Assembly (NCBI GenBank): GCA_003279685.1
Contig: QCHA01000001.1
Coordinates: 496,001 to 560,000, forward strand
Source: Pelagibacteraceae bacterium AG-390-L03
GTDB lineage: Bacteria > Pseudomonadota > Alphaproteobacteria > Pelagibacterales > Pelagibacteraceae
DNA: 64,000 nt
Direction of reading: 5' to 3'
The stretch's first letter is position 1, and each line of letters opens with the position of its first letter. The notes beneath the pieces are model-generated. The model worked only from the letters and a program-made list of their open reading frames with translations. It made no database searches and was not told the DNA's origin. The position numbers were made by a program, and so were the translations under genes. Positions 32,228 to 41,032 of this stretch are shown here, piece by piece.

Positions 32228-32726
32228 AATTTTTTAAAACTTTTTTAACTATTTCACTCTTAGACATTCTATCACATTTAATTTCATATAAAGCTTTAGA
32301 ATAAATGTTAGATCGTTTTTTTATTAAATCAATCAATTCATTTTCTGTTGAATTAAAAGCAAGAGGTCTTTTTTTACTATTTTTAATTCTATTAAGTAAT
32401 ATTTCATTATTCCAGTTTAGCCAAAAAGAGATGTGGTTTTTTAGCACTTCTTTTCTAATCATTTTATTTACAAATGCTCCTCCACCAAGAGATACTACAG
32501 CTGAATTAATTCTAAGTATTTTTAGTGTTATTTTTTCTTCAAATTTCCTGAAGTAATCTTCACCTTTTGTCTCGAATATTTTTGATATGGATATGCCTAA
32601 TTCTTTTTCAATTTCTTTATCAACATCAATGAAATTCAATTTTAATTTTTTTGCAACTAAAGAACCAATTGAACTCTTTCCTGATCCCATCATACCTAAA
32701 AATACAAGATTTTCTTTTGATTTCAT
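32214..32726 (-). CDS. aroK: Shikimate kinase
   Basis: Phosphorylates shikimate at the 3-hydroxyl using ATP. The 170-residue product from ATG at 32726 has the P-loop GMMGSGKSS at 11-19, the shikimate-binding DVDKEIE region, and SLGGGAF. The reading frame is open 21 codons further upstream to 32789, but that extension has no family similarity and would overlap the divergent small-membrane-protein gene, so 32726 is preferred. It overlaps aroB by 14 bases. Confidence 0.95.
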   Translation of the reverse strand: MKSKENLVFLGMMGSGKSSIGSLVAKKLKLNFIDVDKEIEKELGISISKIFETKGEDYFRKFEEKITLKILRINSAVVSLGGGAFVNKMIRKEVLKNHISFWLNWNNEILLNRIKNSKKRPLAFNSTENELIDLIKKRSNIYSKALYEIKCDRMSKSEIVKKVLKNYEIH

Positions 32727-32783
32727 AAGTTTCTCTATTGAAAAAACACAAATATGTCTTAATTTGAAATTAACTAAAGTTAT

Positions 32784-32966
32784 ATGCAATTTAATAAAAA
32801 TACAAGTTTAGGCAAAACCAATATTATTGGTTTAATTATTAAATCTATTATTGGTCTTGTAGTAATTCTAGGACTTGTTTTTTTAATTAATAAAATTGAC
32901 TTTCCAGCTCCAAAAAAAGAAATAGAAAAAGTTATCCCAAATGAAAATTTTAAAATTGTTAAATAA
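32784..32966 (+). CDS. Small single-pass membrane protein, unrecognised
   Basis: 60 residues: a short polar N-terminus, one hydrophobic helix (~14-36, rich in Ile, Leu and Gly), and a charged C-terminal tail with a Pro-Ala-Pro segment. No family is recognised. The orientation is probably N-in with the tail in the periplasm. Its 3-prime end overlaps the start of the 588-residue secreted protein by 26 bases in a different frame, which suggests translational coupling and a shared envelope role. It is divergent from aroK across 57 bases. Confidence 0.65.
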   Translation: MQFNKNTSLGKTNIIGLIIKSIIGLVVILGLVFLINKIDFPAPKKEIEKVIPNENFKIVK

Positions 32967-34707
32967 TAAGAATTTATCAATTATAATTATTTCTTTATTA
33001 TTAAGTTTCTCTTCAATAGCTGAAGAGAAACCAGTAGATATTTGGAATTTAGAAAGGGAAAAAACTGAAAAAATTTCTGAGGAAAATTTATCTGTCGAAG
33101 AAAAAAATCAAGAAATATTTCAAAGCAGCATTTATAAAATGCAATCAGATAAAAAAGAAGAGACTATTAAATTAGATGATAATCTTACATCAAAAACAAT
33201 TAAAATAGCTGGATTATATGATCCTCAAGATTATGGCCTAAGTATTAACATGTGGTCAAATTCTGACGGTTTAACTTTAAAAAAACTTTTCAAAACCATA
33301 GAAAAATATAATCTTTCAAAAGATGCCTCTGAAATTCTTAATATTTCTTTATTAACGAATGCTTATTATCCCAATCAAAACATTACAGAGGATGAGTTTT
33401 TAAGATTTAAGACAAATTGGCTAATCAAAAATTCTAACTTGGAATTAATTGAGGAGTATCTTATTACCAACCAAATAACAAACCTTCATCCAGAATTGAT
33501 GAGGCATATGGTTGATAAATATTTATCACAATCAAATGTTAAAAAATCATGTGAAATTTTTTCTAAAATCAAAGAACCTCTAGATAATGAATATTTATCA
33601 AAATTTAATTTATATTGCTTAATTAATTATGGAAAAAAAGAAGAAGCTCAACTAATTTTAGATTTAAAAAAAGAATTAGGCTTCAATGATGAGTATTTTG
33701 AAAATAAAATTAATTATCTATTTGGATACATTGATGAAGTTAATAGAGAAATCTCTGAGAATTCAATTTTAGATTTTCATTTGGCCCATAGAACAAATTC
33801 TGAATTTATGTTTGAACCAAATAAAGATACTTCAAAGTTAATTTGGAAATATTTATCAGCTTCTAATTTATTATATAAAATTCAAGATGTGGAAATTACG
33901 GATATAGATAGAATATCAGCAATAGAAAAAGCTACACATGACAAAATTTATCCAGAAGAAGAATTATTTGAGTTTTATAAAGGATTTCAATTTAATATTA
34001 GCCAACTGTTAAATACAAAAGAATCTTATAAAACTTTATCCTCTATTGAAGGCAAGGCATTAGTTTATCAAAGATTACTTTTAACTGAAGAGCCAAAATT
34101 AAAACTTGAACTTGCAAAGATTTTAAAAGATATTTTTAAGTCTGAAGATATTGAAAATGCCTTTGATTTAGAGTTAGAAAGATTTCTAAAAAAAATTGAT
34201 AAAGCAGATGTGCCATCTAATTTTACCACTTTCTACAATCAAAATATGAATGATGATGAAACTATTAATAAAAAAATTAAGTATAATAATAAAATATTAC
34301 ATCAATCCAAGTTATTAAATTATTTTAATGGAAACTATGCCAAATCAAAATTAGAAGAAGATCTTAATAAATTTTTAAACAAGATAGAAAACGATAAAAA
34401 ATATTTCCTATCCAAGAAAGATATAATTTTTCTTGAGGCGTTAAAATCTGATGGAATTGAAATTTCAGAAAAATATGAAAATCTATATGAAATTAATAAA
34501 TCTGAAATGCCATCAGATATTCAAAGAATGGTTGATAATAAGGAAATTGGAGCAGCATTACTTAGAATTATAGAGGTTATTGGTTCAAAAAAAATTGAGA
34601 ATATTGATGAAGATAAAGTTTATTTTATTTTTAATACTTTGAACCAATTAAATGCAGACTTAATTAGGAATAAACTTTTACTAAAAGTTCTTCCTTTTAA
34701 AGTATAG
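32941..34707 (+). CDS. Secreted/periplasmic helical protein of unknown function
   Basis: 588 residues with a clear signal peptide: a Lys/Asn-rich start, a hydrophobic core of ~16 residues (IIIISLLLSFSSIA) and probable cleavage after Ala27 before EEKP. No lipobox is seen. The mature part is mostly predicted helix, rich in Lys, Glu, Leu and Asn, with helical pairs that resemble solenoid (TPR/Sel1-like) repeats by eye, but no diagnostic motif is present and I do not recognise the family. It overlaps the 60-residue membrane protein upstream and is followed 23 bases later by def. Confidence 0.75.
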   Translation: MKILKLLNNKNLSIIIISLLLSFSSIAEEKPVDIWNLEREKTEKISEENLSVEEKNQEIFQSSIYKMQSDKKEETIKLDDNLTSKTIKIAGLYDPQDYGLSINMWSNSDGLTLKKLFKTIEKYNLSKDASEILNISLLTNAYYPNQNITEDEFLRFKTNWLIKNSNLELIEEYLITNQITNLHPELMRHMVDKYLSQSNVKKSCEIFSKIKEPLDNEYLSKFNLYCLINYGKKEEAQLILDLKKELGFNDEYFENKINYLFGYIDEVNREISENSILDFHLAHRTNSEFMFEPNKDTSKLIWKYLSASNLLYKIQDVEITDIDRISAIEKATHDKIYPEEELFEFYKGFQFNISQLLNTKESYKTLSSIEGKALVYQRLLLTEEPKLKLELAKILKDIFKSEDIENAFDLELERFLKKIDKADVPSNFTTFYNQNMNDDETINKKIKYNNKILHQSKLLNYFNGNYAKSKLEEDLNKFLNKIENDKKYFLSKKDIIFLEALKSDGIEISEKYENLYEINKSEMPSDIQRMVDNKEIGAALLRIIEVIGSKKIENIDEDKVYFIFNTLNQLNADLIRNKLLLKVLPFKV

Positions 34708-34730
34708 AAATTATTATAAAATAATTCATA

Positions 34731-35246
34731 ATGACTGTTAAAACTATAATCACTGAACCAAATAAATTGCTTCGACAGATTTCAAAACCTGTACAAAATG
34801 TTGGTAAAGAAGAGCAGCATCTGATGAATGATATGTTGGATACCATGTATGATGCAAATGGTATTGGTCTTGCGGCAATTCAAATAGGGATACCAAAAAG
34901 AATTATAGTGATGGATATTGGCAAAGAAAAAAAAAAGGAACCCAGATATTTTGTTAATCCAGTTATTATAAACAAAGACCCAATCAAAAATACACATGAA
35001 GAAGGATGCTTATCAGTACCCGAACAATTTGCAGAAATAGATAGACCAAGGAAATGCGAACTAGAGTATCTTGATTATAATGGAAAAAAACAATTGTTAA
35101 AAGCTGATGGATTGCTTGCAACGTGCATACAACATGAAATGGATCACTTAGAAGGAATATTGTTTATTGATTATCTTTCAAAATTAAAGAAATCTATGAT
35201 TGTAAAAAAACTATCTAAATTAAAATCAAATACCGCAATTCTTTAA
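34731..35246 (+). CDS. def: Peptide deformylase
   Basis: Metalloenzyme that removes the N-formyl group from nascent proteins. 171 residues with all three motifs: GIGLAAIQIG (44-53; the usual Pro of GLAAPQ is Ile), EGCLSVP with ligand Cys93, and QHEMDHL with ligands His135 and His139 and catalytic Glu136. It is immediately followed by fmt, the enzyme that adds the formyl group, and then truA, the classical arrangement. Confidence 0.97.
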   Translation: MTVKTIITEPNKLLRQISKPVQNVGKEEQHLMNDMLDTMYDANGIGLAAIQIGIPKRIIVMDIGKEKKKEPRYFVNPVIINKDPIKNTHEEGCLSVPEQFAEIDRPRKCELEYLDYNGKKQLLKADGLLATCIQHEMDHLEGILFIDYLSKLKKSMIVKKLSKLKSNTAIL

Positions 35247-35249
35247 TTG

Positions 35250-36173
35250 ATGGCTAAAAAGATTGTTTTTATGGGAACGCCAATGTTTGCTGTTCCTATT
35301 TTAAAATCATTATATCAAAATGGATATCCAATATCTGATGTGTATACTCAACCTCCACAAAAATCTCAAAGAGGACAAAAAATAAATAAATCTCCAGTTC
35401 AAGGAATTGCTGAAACTTTAAATTTAGAATTTAGAACTCCAAAATATTTAAAAGATAACAATGAAGAATATGACTATTTTAAAAATATAAATGCTGATCT
35501 TGCGATAGTTGTTGCTTTCGGACAAATTATACCAAAAGAATTTTTAAGTTTAACTAAAAAAGGATTTATTAATATTCATGCATCTTTATTACCAAAATGG
35601 AGAGGTGCAGCACCCATACAAAGATCTATAATGAACCTTGATAAAGAAACTGGAGTTAGTATTATGAAAATAGCTGAACAACTTGATACAGGTCCAGTAT
35701 GCAATACTTATAAAATTAATTTAGAAAATAATTTAAATGCAAGTGACGTATCTGATAAATTATCTTTAATAGCAGCTGAGAAAATATTAGATAATGTTGA
35801 TAATATTTTGGAGGATAAAGTAAAATTTATTGATCAAGATCATTCAAAAGCAACATATGCCTCTAAAATTCAAAAAGCTGAGGGTGAAATTAATTGGAAT
35901 GACAAAGCAAATATTATTATTGGTAAAATAAATGGTTTATATCCTGTACCAGGTGCTTTCTTTATATATAAAGGGGAAAGATACAAAATTTTAAAAGCGG
36001 AAATTGGCAATGGAGCAGGAAAGCCAGGAGAAATTGTTTCTGATTATTTAGAGGTTGTTTGCGGAGATAAGCAAACAATAAGGATTAAAGAGATCCAAAG
36101 ACAAGGCAAAAACCCACAAAATATTGGTGAATTCATGCTTGGCTCACAAATAAAAAAGGGTGCAGTTATCTAA
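35250..36173 (+). CDS. fmt: Methionyl-tRNA formyltransferase
   Basis: Formylates initiator Met-tRNA using 10-formyl-THF. 307 residues from ATG at 35250, three bases after the def stop; an in-frame TTG one codon earlier is rejected because ATG gives the conserved start MAKKIVFMGTPMFAV. The N-terminal transferase domain has the formyl-THF motif HASLLPKWRGAAPIQR and the EQLDTGP segment. The C-terminal OB-like domain covers ~205-307. truA starts directly after the stop. Confidence 0.97.
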   Translation: MAKKIVFMGTPMFAVPILKSLYQNGYPISDVYTQPPQKSQRGQKINKSPVQGIAETLNLEFRTPKYLKDNNEEYDYFKNINADLAIVVAFGQIIPKEFLSLTKKGFINIHASLLPKWRGAAPIQRSIMNLDKETGVSIMKIAEQLDTGPVCNTYKINLENNLNASDVSDKLSLIAAEKILDNVDNILEDKVKFIDQDHSKATYASKIQKAEGEINWNDKANIIIGKINGLYPVPGAFFIYKGERYKILKAEIGNGAGKPGEIVSDYLEVVCGDKQTIRIKEIQRQGKNPQNIGEFMLGSQIKKGAVI

Positions 36174-36914
36174 ATGGCTAGGTATCAAATTCTTATTGAA
36201 TATGTGGGCACAGATTTTAGGGGGTGGCAAATTCAAAAAAAAGGATCAACCATTCAAGGGCTTATTCAGAAAAAGCTCACAAAGCTTTTAAGTGAAAAAA
36301 TAATTTTAAATGGTTCGGGTAGAACTGATGCAGGCGTTCATGCGATTGAACAGTCTGGTCATTTTGATTGCAAAAATGAGATCACAGATTTAATAAAGTT
36401 TTTAAAATCAATTAATCATTTTTTAAATGATAAAGGTGTAGCCATCAAAAAAATTAGAAAAAGAAGTAATAAATTCCACTCAAGATTTTCTGCAAAGCAA
36501 CGGGTTTATAAATACATAATTTTTAATCAGATAAGTGCTCCTGTAATTGAAAATAAAAGAGGATGGCACGTAAGAAAATCATTGGACTTAGATTTGATTA
36601 AAAAAGGAGCTAAGAAATTAGTTGGAACTCATGATTATTCTACTTTTAGATCTTCAAGTTGCCATGCAAAAAGTCCAATTAAAACAATTAAATCTGCAAA
36701 AGTTAAATCATCAAAAAATAAAATAGAAATAGAATTTAAATCACAATCTTTTTTACAACAACAAGTTAGATCTATGGTTGGTTGTTTAAAATATTTAGGT
36801 GAAAAAAAATGGGATTTGAAAAAATTTAATAAAGTTTTTAAATCAAAAAAAAGGGTTTTGTGTGCTCCACCAGCACCTCCAGAAGGACTTTTTTTAACGA
36901 GAGTTATTTATTAA
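36174..36914 (+). CDS. truA: tRNA pseudouridine(38-40) synthase
   Basis: Isomerises uridines at positions 38-40 of the tRNA anticodon arm. 246 residues with the catalytic motif GSGRTDAGVHA (Asp52), the FHSRFSAKQRVYKYII segment and the C-terminal QQVRSMVGCLKYLG helix. It ends the def-fmt-truA block, directly after fmt. Its last 21 bases overlap the 3-prime end of the convergent SET-domain gene. Confidence 0.97.
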   Translation: MARYQILIEYVGTDFRGWQIQKKGSTIQGLIQKKLTKLLSEKIILNGSGRTDAGVHAIEQSGHFDCKNEITDLIKFLKSINHFLNDKGVAIKKIRKRSNKFHSRFSAKQRVYKYIIFNQISAPVIENKRGWHVRKSLDLDLIKKGAKKLVGTHDYSTFRSSSCHAKSPIKTIKSAKVKSSKNKIEIEFKSQSFLQQQVRSMVGCLKYLGEKKWDLKKFNKVFKSKKRVLCAPPAPPEGLFLTRVIY

Positions 36915-37385
36915 TTTACTTTTATTGCTCATAGCAAATTTCTTATTAATTCGCCATCTTGATTCTGATCGTACTATATAGCCACAACAATTTTTAGATT
37001 TGCATTTACATTGGAATTGTTTGTAGTTTTCATCAAATCCAAATCCATAATCACAAGTAAATTCTTCACCTTTTTTTATATCTTTAATTGCTTTAACCCA
37101 AATCTTAAGACCTTTACCGTCATAGTCACAATTATTATTACACGAATGATTAATTAAACCTGCTGTATTCCACGAAAAGTCTCCATCTAAATCGTATCTC
37201 TTATTAATAGTAAATAAATAAATTGGCTTACCATTATCATACTTATCTGACTCTTCAGTTTCTTTTTTTGTAATTAGTTTTCCAACATAATCAATTATTT
37301 TGGTACCTGCTTTAATATTTTTAGTTGCATAAAGGCCTCTACCTTTTTTATCAATATTAGACTTTTTAATTTTATAAAGTTTCAT
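36894..37385 (-). CDS. SET-domain protein lysine methyltransferase-like
   Basis: 163 residues, a minimal SET domain. The opening GRGLYATKNIKAGTKIIDYVG, the pseudoknot motif NHSC at 79-82 and the catalytic tyrosine segment CDYGF (Tyr113) form the AdoMet and lysine sites. A post-SET cysteine cluster (Cys126, Cys128, Cys133, with Cys134) would bind zinc. Enzymes with this fold methylate protein lysines; bacterial targets are mostly unknown. It lies 31 bases downstream of a histone-deacetylase-fold gene on the same strand, so the pair may be co-transcribed. Confidence 0.88.
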   Translation of the reverse strand: MKLYKIKKSNIDKKGRGLYATKNIKAGTKIIDYVGKLITKKETEESDKYDNGKPIYLFTINKRYDLDGDFSWNTAGLINHSCNNNCDYDGKGLKIWVKAIKDIKKGEEFTCDYGFGFDENYKQFQCKCKSKNCCGYIVRSESRWRINKKFAMSNKSKLINNSR

Positions 37386-37416
37386 ACGAGTTTTTTTAGA
37401 GTTTATATTTGAATTA

Positions 37417-38346
37417 TCAATTAAATTCTATCAGAGCGTCTACATGTCTTTTCGAGCTATTTTGAAGAGCTTGGAGGTCATAGCCTCCTTCAAGAATTGA
37501 AACTACATTTCCATTACATGTTGATTTAGAAATTTCTAATGTTCTTTTTGTTAATTTATAAAAATCTTCTGAACCCAACCTTAGTTGTGCTAAGGGATCA
37601 TCAATATGGGCATCAAAACCCGCAGAAAACAACAAAAATTCAGGTTTAAACTCCTTCATTTTTTTTAAAACATTTTCATACGCATTTAGATATTCTTCAG
37701 CAGTAGTGCCAGCTTCAAGTGGTATATTTAAAATATTATTAAACTTACCTACTTCCTTTTCTGAACCAGATCCAGGATAGTAAGGATATTGATGTGTAGA
37801 AATATATAACACTTTTTCATTATCATAAAAAATGTCTTGGGTTCCATTTCCGTGATGAACATCAAAATCAATAATTGCAACTTTATTATACTTATATTTT
37901 TCAATTAAATAGTTAGCACCAACAGCAACATTGTTATATATACAAAATCCCATCGCCTTATCTTTTTCTGCATGATGTCCTGGTGGTCTTACAGCACAAA
38001 ACGCATTTTTATATTCTTTCCGTTGAACACCATCGATGGCTGTGATTATAGATCCTACAGCATCTTTCGTTGCTTCTTTGCTTCCAGGTGACACAACTGT
38101 GTCTCCATCAAGAAAAGCCAATCCATTTTCTGGAAATGATTTATTTACGAGATCTATATATTTAGAAGAATGCGTATTAATTAAAAAAGACTGATCAAAT
38201 TTAGTTGGCTTTTTCCAAATTAATTCTTTGTTATCAATTTTTTTAAAGTTATCAATAATGGCTGTAACCCTATCAATTTTTTCTGGATGTCCTTCACCTG
38301 TATTATGATTTTGATAAGTATCAGAGGTAACTAGACCAGTTTTCAC
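37417..38346 (-). CDS. Histone deacetylase-fold amidohydrolase (class II HDAC/acetylpolyamine type)
   Basis: 309 residues of the arginase/deacetylase fold. The active-site pair His124-His125 lies in RPPGHHAEKDKAMGF, the zinc ligands Asp162 and His164 in IIDFDVHHGNGTQDIF, and the third ligand is the Asp of SAGFDAHIDDPLAQL. Bacterial members deacetylate polyamines, acetoin-related compounds or protein lysines; the substrate cannot be read from the sequence. The start overlaps the dapE stop by four bases, so it is part of the argB-HAD-dapD-dapE transcript, with the SET gene downstream. Confidence 0.9.
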   Translation of the reverse strand: MKTGLVTSDTYQNHNTGEGHPEKIDRVTAIIDNFKKIDNKELIWKKPTKFDQSFLINTHSSKYIDLVNKSFPENGLAFLDGDTVVSPGSKEATKDAVGSIITAIDGVQRKEYKNAFCAVRPPGHHAEKDKAMGFCIYNNVAVGANYLIEKYKYNKVAIIDFDVHHGNGTQDIFYDNEKVLYISTHQYPYYPGSGSEKEVGKFNNILNIPLEAGTTAEEYLNAYENVLKKMKEFKPEFLLFSAGFDAHIDDPLAQLRLGSEDFYKLTKRTLEISKSTCNGNVVSILEGGYDLQALQNSSKRHVDALIEFN

Positions 38347-39500
38347 TTAAAATAATTTTGTAAAATATTTGAATAAATCAAAGTAAGTCTTTTTAAGTCT
38401 GACAATGAAACAGCTTCATCTACTTTATGCATTGTCTTACCAACTAAACCAAATTCTAAGCAGGGAGCTATTTTTCTAATAAATCTTGCATCAGAAGTAC
38501 CGCCAGTTGTTGAAAGCTGAGGTTTAATTTTTGTTATTTTTTTTATAATATCTCTTATCATAAAAGTAGTATTGTTTGGTTTTGTAATAAACGCTTCTCC
38601 AGAAACACTATAATCAATTTTATATTTTGATTTATTCTTATTGCTTATCTTTTTTATAATTCTATCAATTTTCTTTTTAATAGAACTTGAGGTGTGTTTG
38701 TTATTGAATCGAATATTGAATTTAGCATTAGCTAATCCTGGGATTACATTATCAGCAGAATTGTCAATATTTATCTTAGTAATCTCAAGATTTGTTGGTT
38801 GAAAATCCTTTGTACCATTATCAAATTTAATCTTATTTAGTTCATTTAAAATTTGCACAAGTGCAGTTGATGGATTATTTGCTCTTTGAGGATAAGCCAC
38901 ATGGCCCTGAACACCTATAATTGAAAGTCTACCAGTCATGCTTCCTCTTCGTCCTATTTTAATCATTTCACCCAACTTATTAGGATTTGTAGGTTCACCC
39001 ACTAAACAAAAATCTATTTTTTCTTTTTTCTTTTTTAAATAATTAACTACTTTTTTTGTTCCATTTATTGCTACTCCTTCTTCATCCCCTGTAATTAAAA
39101 GACTAATAGAGCCATTAAATTTTCTTTTATTTGCAATGAAATTACTCACCGCAGAAACAAATGCTGCGATCGAACTTTTCATATCATTAGCACCCCTTCC
39201 AATTAAGTGTCCTTTTTTAACAGAGGGTTTAAATGGGTTTACTGTCCATTCTTTTAAATTTCCTGCCGGTACAACATCTAGATGACCTGCATAACAGAAA
39301 TTTGGACCTTGATTACCAAGTCTTGCGTAAAGATTTTTTACTGGTTTGCTATTCTTCTCTTTAAACTCTAAAATTTGTGTCTTAAACCCAAGTGTTTTAA
39401 GTTTTTTTTCTAAGAACTTCATTATCCCAGCATCAATAGGTGTAACAGTTGGAAATTTAATTAGCTCCTTAGCTAATTGAAGTTCATTAATTGAAGCCAT
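38343..39500 (-). CDS. dapE: Succinyl-diaminopimelate desuccinylase
   Basis: M20-family zinc enzyme that releases succinate from N-succinyl-LL-diaminopimelate in the lysine/peptidoglycan pathway. 385 residues. The metal and catalytic motifs are YAGHLDVVP, GRGANDMKSSIAAF, GDEEGVAINGT and GEPT. It follows dapD by seven bases, keeping two acyl-pathway enzymes together, and overlaps the HDAC-fold gene by four bases. Confidence 0.96.
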   Translation of the reverse strand: MASINELQLAKELIKFPTVTPIDAGIMKFLEKKLKTLGFKTQILEFKEKNSKPVKNLYARLGNQGPNFCYAGHLDVVPAGNLKEWTVNPFKPSVKKGHLIGRGANDMKSSIAAFVSAVSNFIANKRKFNGSISLLITGDEEGVAINGTKKVVNYLKKKKEKIDFCLVGEPTNPNKLGEMIKIGRRGSMTGRLSIIGVQGHVAYPQRANNPSTALVQILNELNKIKFDNGTKDFQPTNLEITKINIDNSADNVIPGLANAKFNIRFNNKHTSSSIKKKIDRIIKKISNKNKSKYKIDYSVSGEAFITKPNNTTFMIRDIIKKITKIKPQLSTTGGTSDARFIRKIAPCLEFGLVGKTMHKVDEAVSLSDLKRLTLIYSNILQNYFK

Positions 39501-39507
39501 AATAAAT

Positions 39508-40338
39508 CTATTCTCTTAAAAGATCGTTAACAGAAGTTTTAGATCTTGTTTTTTCATCAACCTGTTTAATGATAACTGCACAATAAAGCGATGGGGCGGA
39601 GGCATTATTTTTATCAGGTAAGGATCCAGGTACTACCACAGAATAAGGAGGAATTTTTCCATAAGTTATTTCTCCAGTTTTTCTATTTACTATTTTAGTA
39701 GATTGTCCAATATACATTCCCATACTTAAAACAGATCCTTCTCCAACAATCACACCTTCAACAACTTCTGACATTGCGCCGATAAAACAATTATCTTCAA
39801 TAATAGTTGGTAATGCTTGGGCAGGTTCTAGCACTCCACCAATTCCACTTCCTGCAGAGATATGACAATTTTTTCCAATTTGGCAACAACTACCAGCACG
39901 ACTGAAGGTGTCCATCATAGTACCCTCATCGATATAAGCTCCAATATTTACATAGCATGGCATTAGTACTGCATTTTTACCAACAAAAGATCCTTTTCTT
40001 ACAGGAGAGTTTGGTACCATTCTAAATCCAGCTTTCTCATGATCTTCTTTCGTCCAACCAGCTGTCTTACCTTTTAATAAATGAGCTTTATCGTACCAGC
40101 TACTATAAGGTCCATTTAAATTTTCCATTGGGTAAATTCTAAAACTTAGCATAATAGCTTTTTTAATATGTTGATGAGTAACCCACTCCCCATTAATTTT
40201 TTCAGCAACTCTAACTTTACCACTATCTAAATCAGCAATCATTTGATTGATTGTATCTTTTAAACTTTGCTCAGATTCTTGGTTTACATTATCTCTATTT
40301 TCCCATGCTTCGTTTATTATTTTTTCAATATCACTCAT
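39508..40338 (-). CDS. dapD: Tetrahydrodipicolinate N-succinyltransferase
   Basis: Transfers succinyl from succinyl-CoA to tetrahydrodipicolinate. 276 residues with an N-terminal helical domain (~1-95), a left-handed beta-helix of hexapeptide repeats (VPNSPVRKGSFVGKNAVLMP onward) and the C-terminal segment. The length is typical. It lies between the HAD nucleotidase and dapE on the same strand. Confidence 0.97.
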   Translation of the reverse strand: MSDIEKIINEAWENRDNVNQESEQSLKDTINQMIADLDSGKVRVAEKINGEWVTHQHIKKAIMLSFRIYPMENLNGPYSSWYDKAHLLKGKTAGWTKEDHEKAGFRMVPNSPVRKGSFVGKNAVLMPCYVNIGAYIDEGTMMDTFSRAGSCCQIGKNCHISAGSGIGGVLEPAQALPTIIEDNCFIGAMSEVVEGVIVGEGSVLSMGMYIGQSTKIVNRKTGEITYGKIPPYSVVVPGSLPDKNNASAPSLYCAVIIKQVDEKTRSKTSVNDLLRE

Positions 40339-40360
40339 ATTTTTTATTTAGATAGTTAAT

Positions 40361-41032
40361 TTAATTGTTTTTTAATATATTAATTTCTTGTAGAAAAGAA
40401 GGCAAGTTCTTAATCTTGTAATCTATATATGGTTTGTCAGAGTCTTTTTTAGCAAAGGTCTCATCATTTTCTAACCAACAAGTTTTCATTCCTAAATTCT
40501 TTGCCTGCTCTAAGTTGTGAGCTATATCTTCAATTAAAATTGATTGATTTGGATCTAAATCAAATTTTTTCATCAATTTTTGATATGGATCTAAGTGTGG
40601 TTTTGGCACATAATTTGCATCTGTAATGTCAAATGCTCCATCAAATAAGCCATCAATACCAAGTTGTTTTGTAACATTTTCAACATGAGCATGTGAACCA
40701 TTGGTAAATATAATCTTTTTTTCTTTTAATTTAATTAGCTCTTCTCTTAAAACCTTGTCTTTTGGTAGCCAACTAATGTCAATATCGTGAACAAATTCTA
40801 AAAATTCTTGTGGATCGATATTATCATGGTTCATTAAACCTGATAAAGTTGTTCCATATTCATAAAAGTATTTTTTTTGAATTTCTTTTGCTTTTACAAG
40901 ATCAACACTAAATTTTTCAGATATAAAAGAAGACATCTTTTTATCAACTTCAGAAAAAACTTGAGTTTGACCACTATAAAGAGTGTTATCAAGGTCAAAT
41001 ATCCAATATTTTATATCAATTAAATCTTTCAT
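40361..41032 (-). CDS. HAD-family pyrimidine 5'-nucleotidase-like hydrolase
   Basis: 223 residues of the haloacid-dehalogenase superfamily, with the nucleophile motif FDLDNTLY (Asp13, Asp15), a helical cap, motif II in KKIIFTNGS and motif IV LIEDIAHNLEQAK. It most resembles the SDT1/UMPH-type pyrimidine 5'-nucleotidases seen in the same argB-dapD context in alphaproteobacteria. It overlaps argB by four bases. The exact phosphate substrate is unproven. Confidence 0.85.
   Translation of the reverse strand: MKDLIDIKYWIFDLDNTLYSGQTQVFSEVDKKMSSFISEKFSVDLVKAKEIQKKYFYEYGTTLSGLMNHDNIDPQEFLEFVHDIDISWLPKDKVLREELIKLKEKKIIFTNGSHAHVENVTKQLGIDGLFDGAFDITDANYVPKPHLDPYQKLMKKFDLDPNQSILIEDIAHNLEQAKNLGMKTCWLENDETFAKKDSDKPYIDYKIKNLPSFLQEINILKNN

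Noticed and set aside
32727-32789. 21-codon N-terminal extension of shikimate kinase
   Set aside because: No family similarity, and it would overlap the divergent membrane-protein gene; ATG at 32726 gives the standard length.
35247-35249. TTG start for fmt one codon before ATG
   Set aside because: It abuts the def stop; ATG at 35250 gives the conserved N-terminus.
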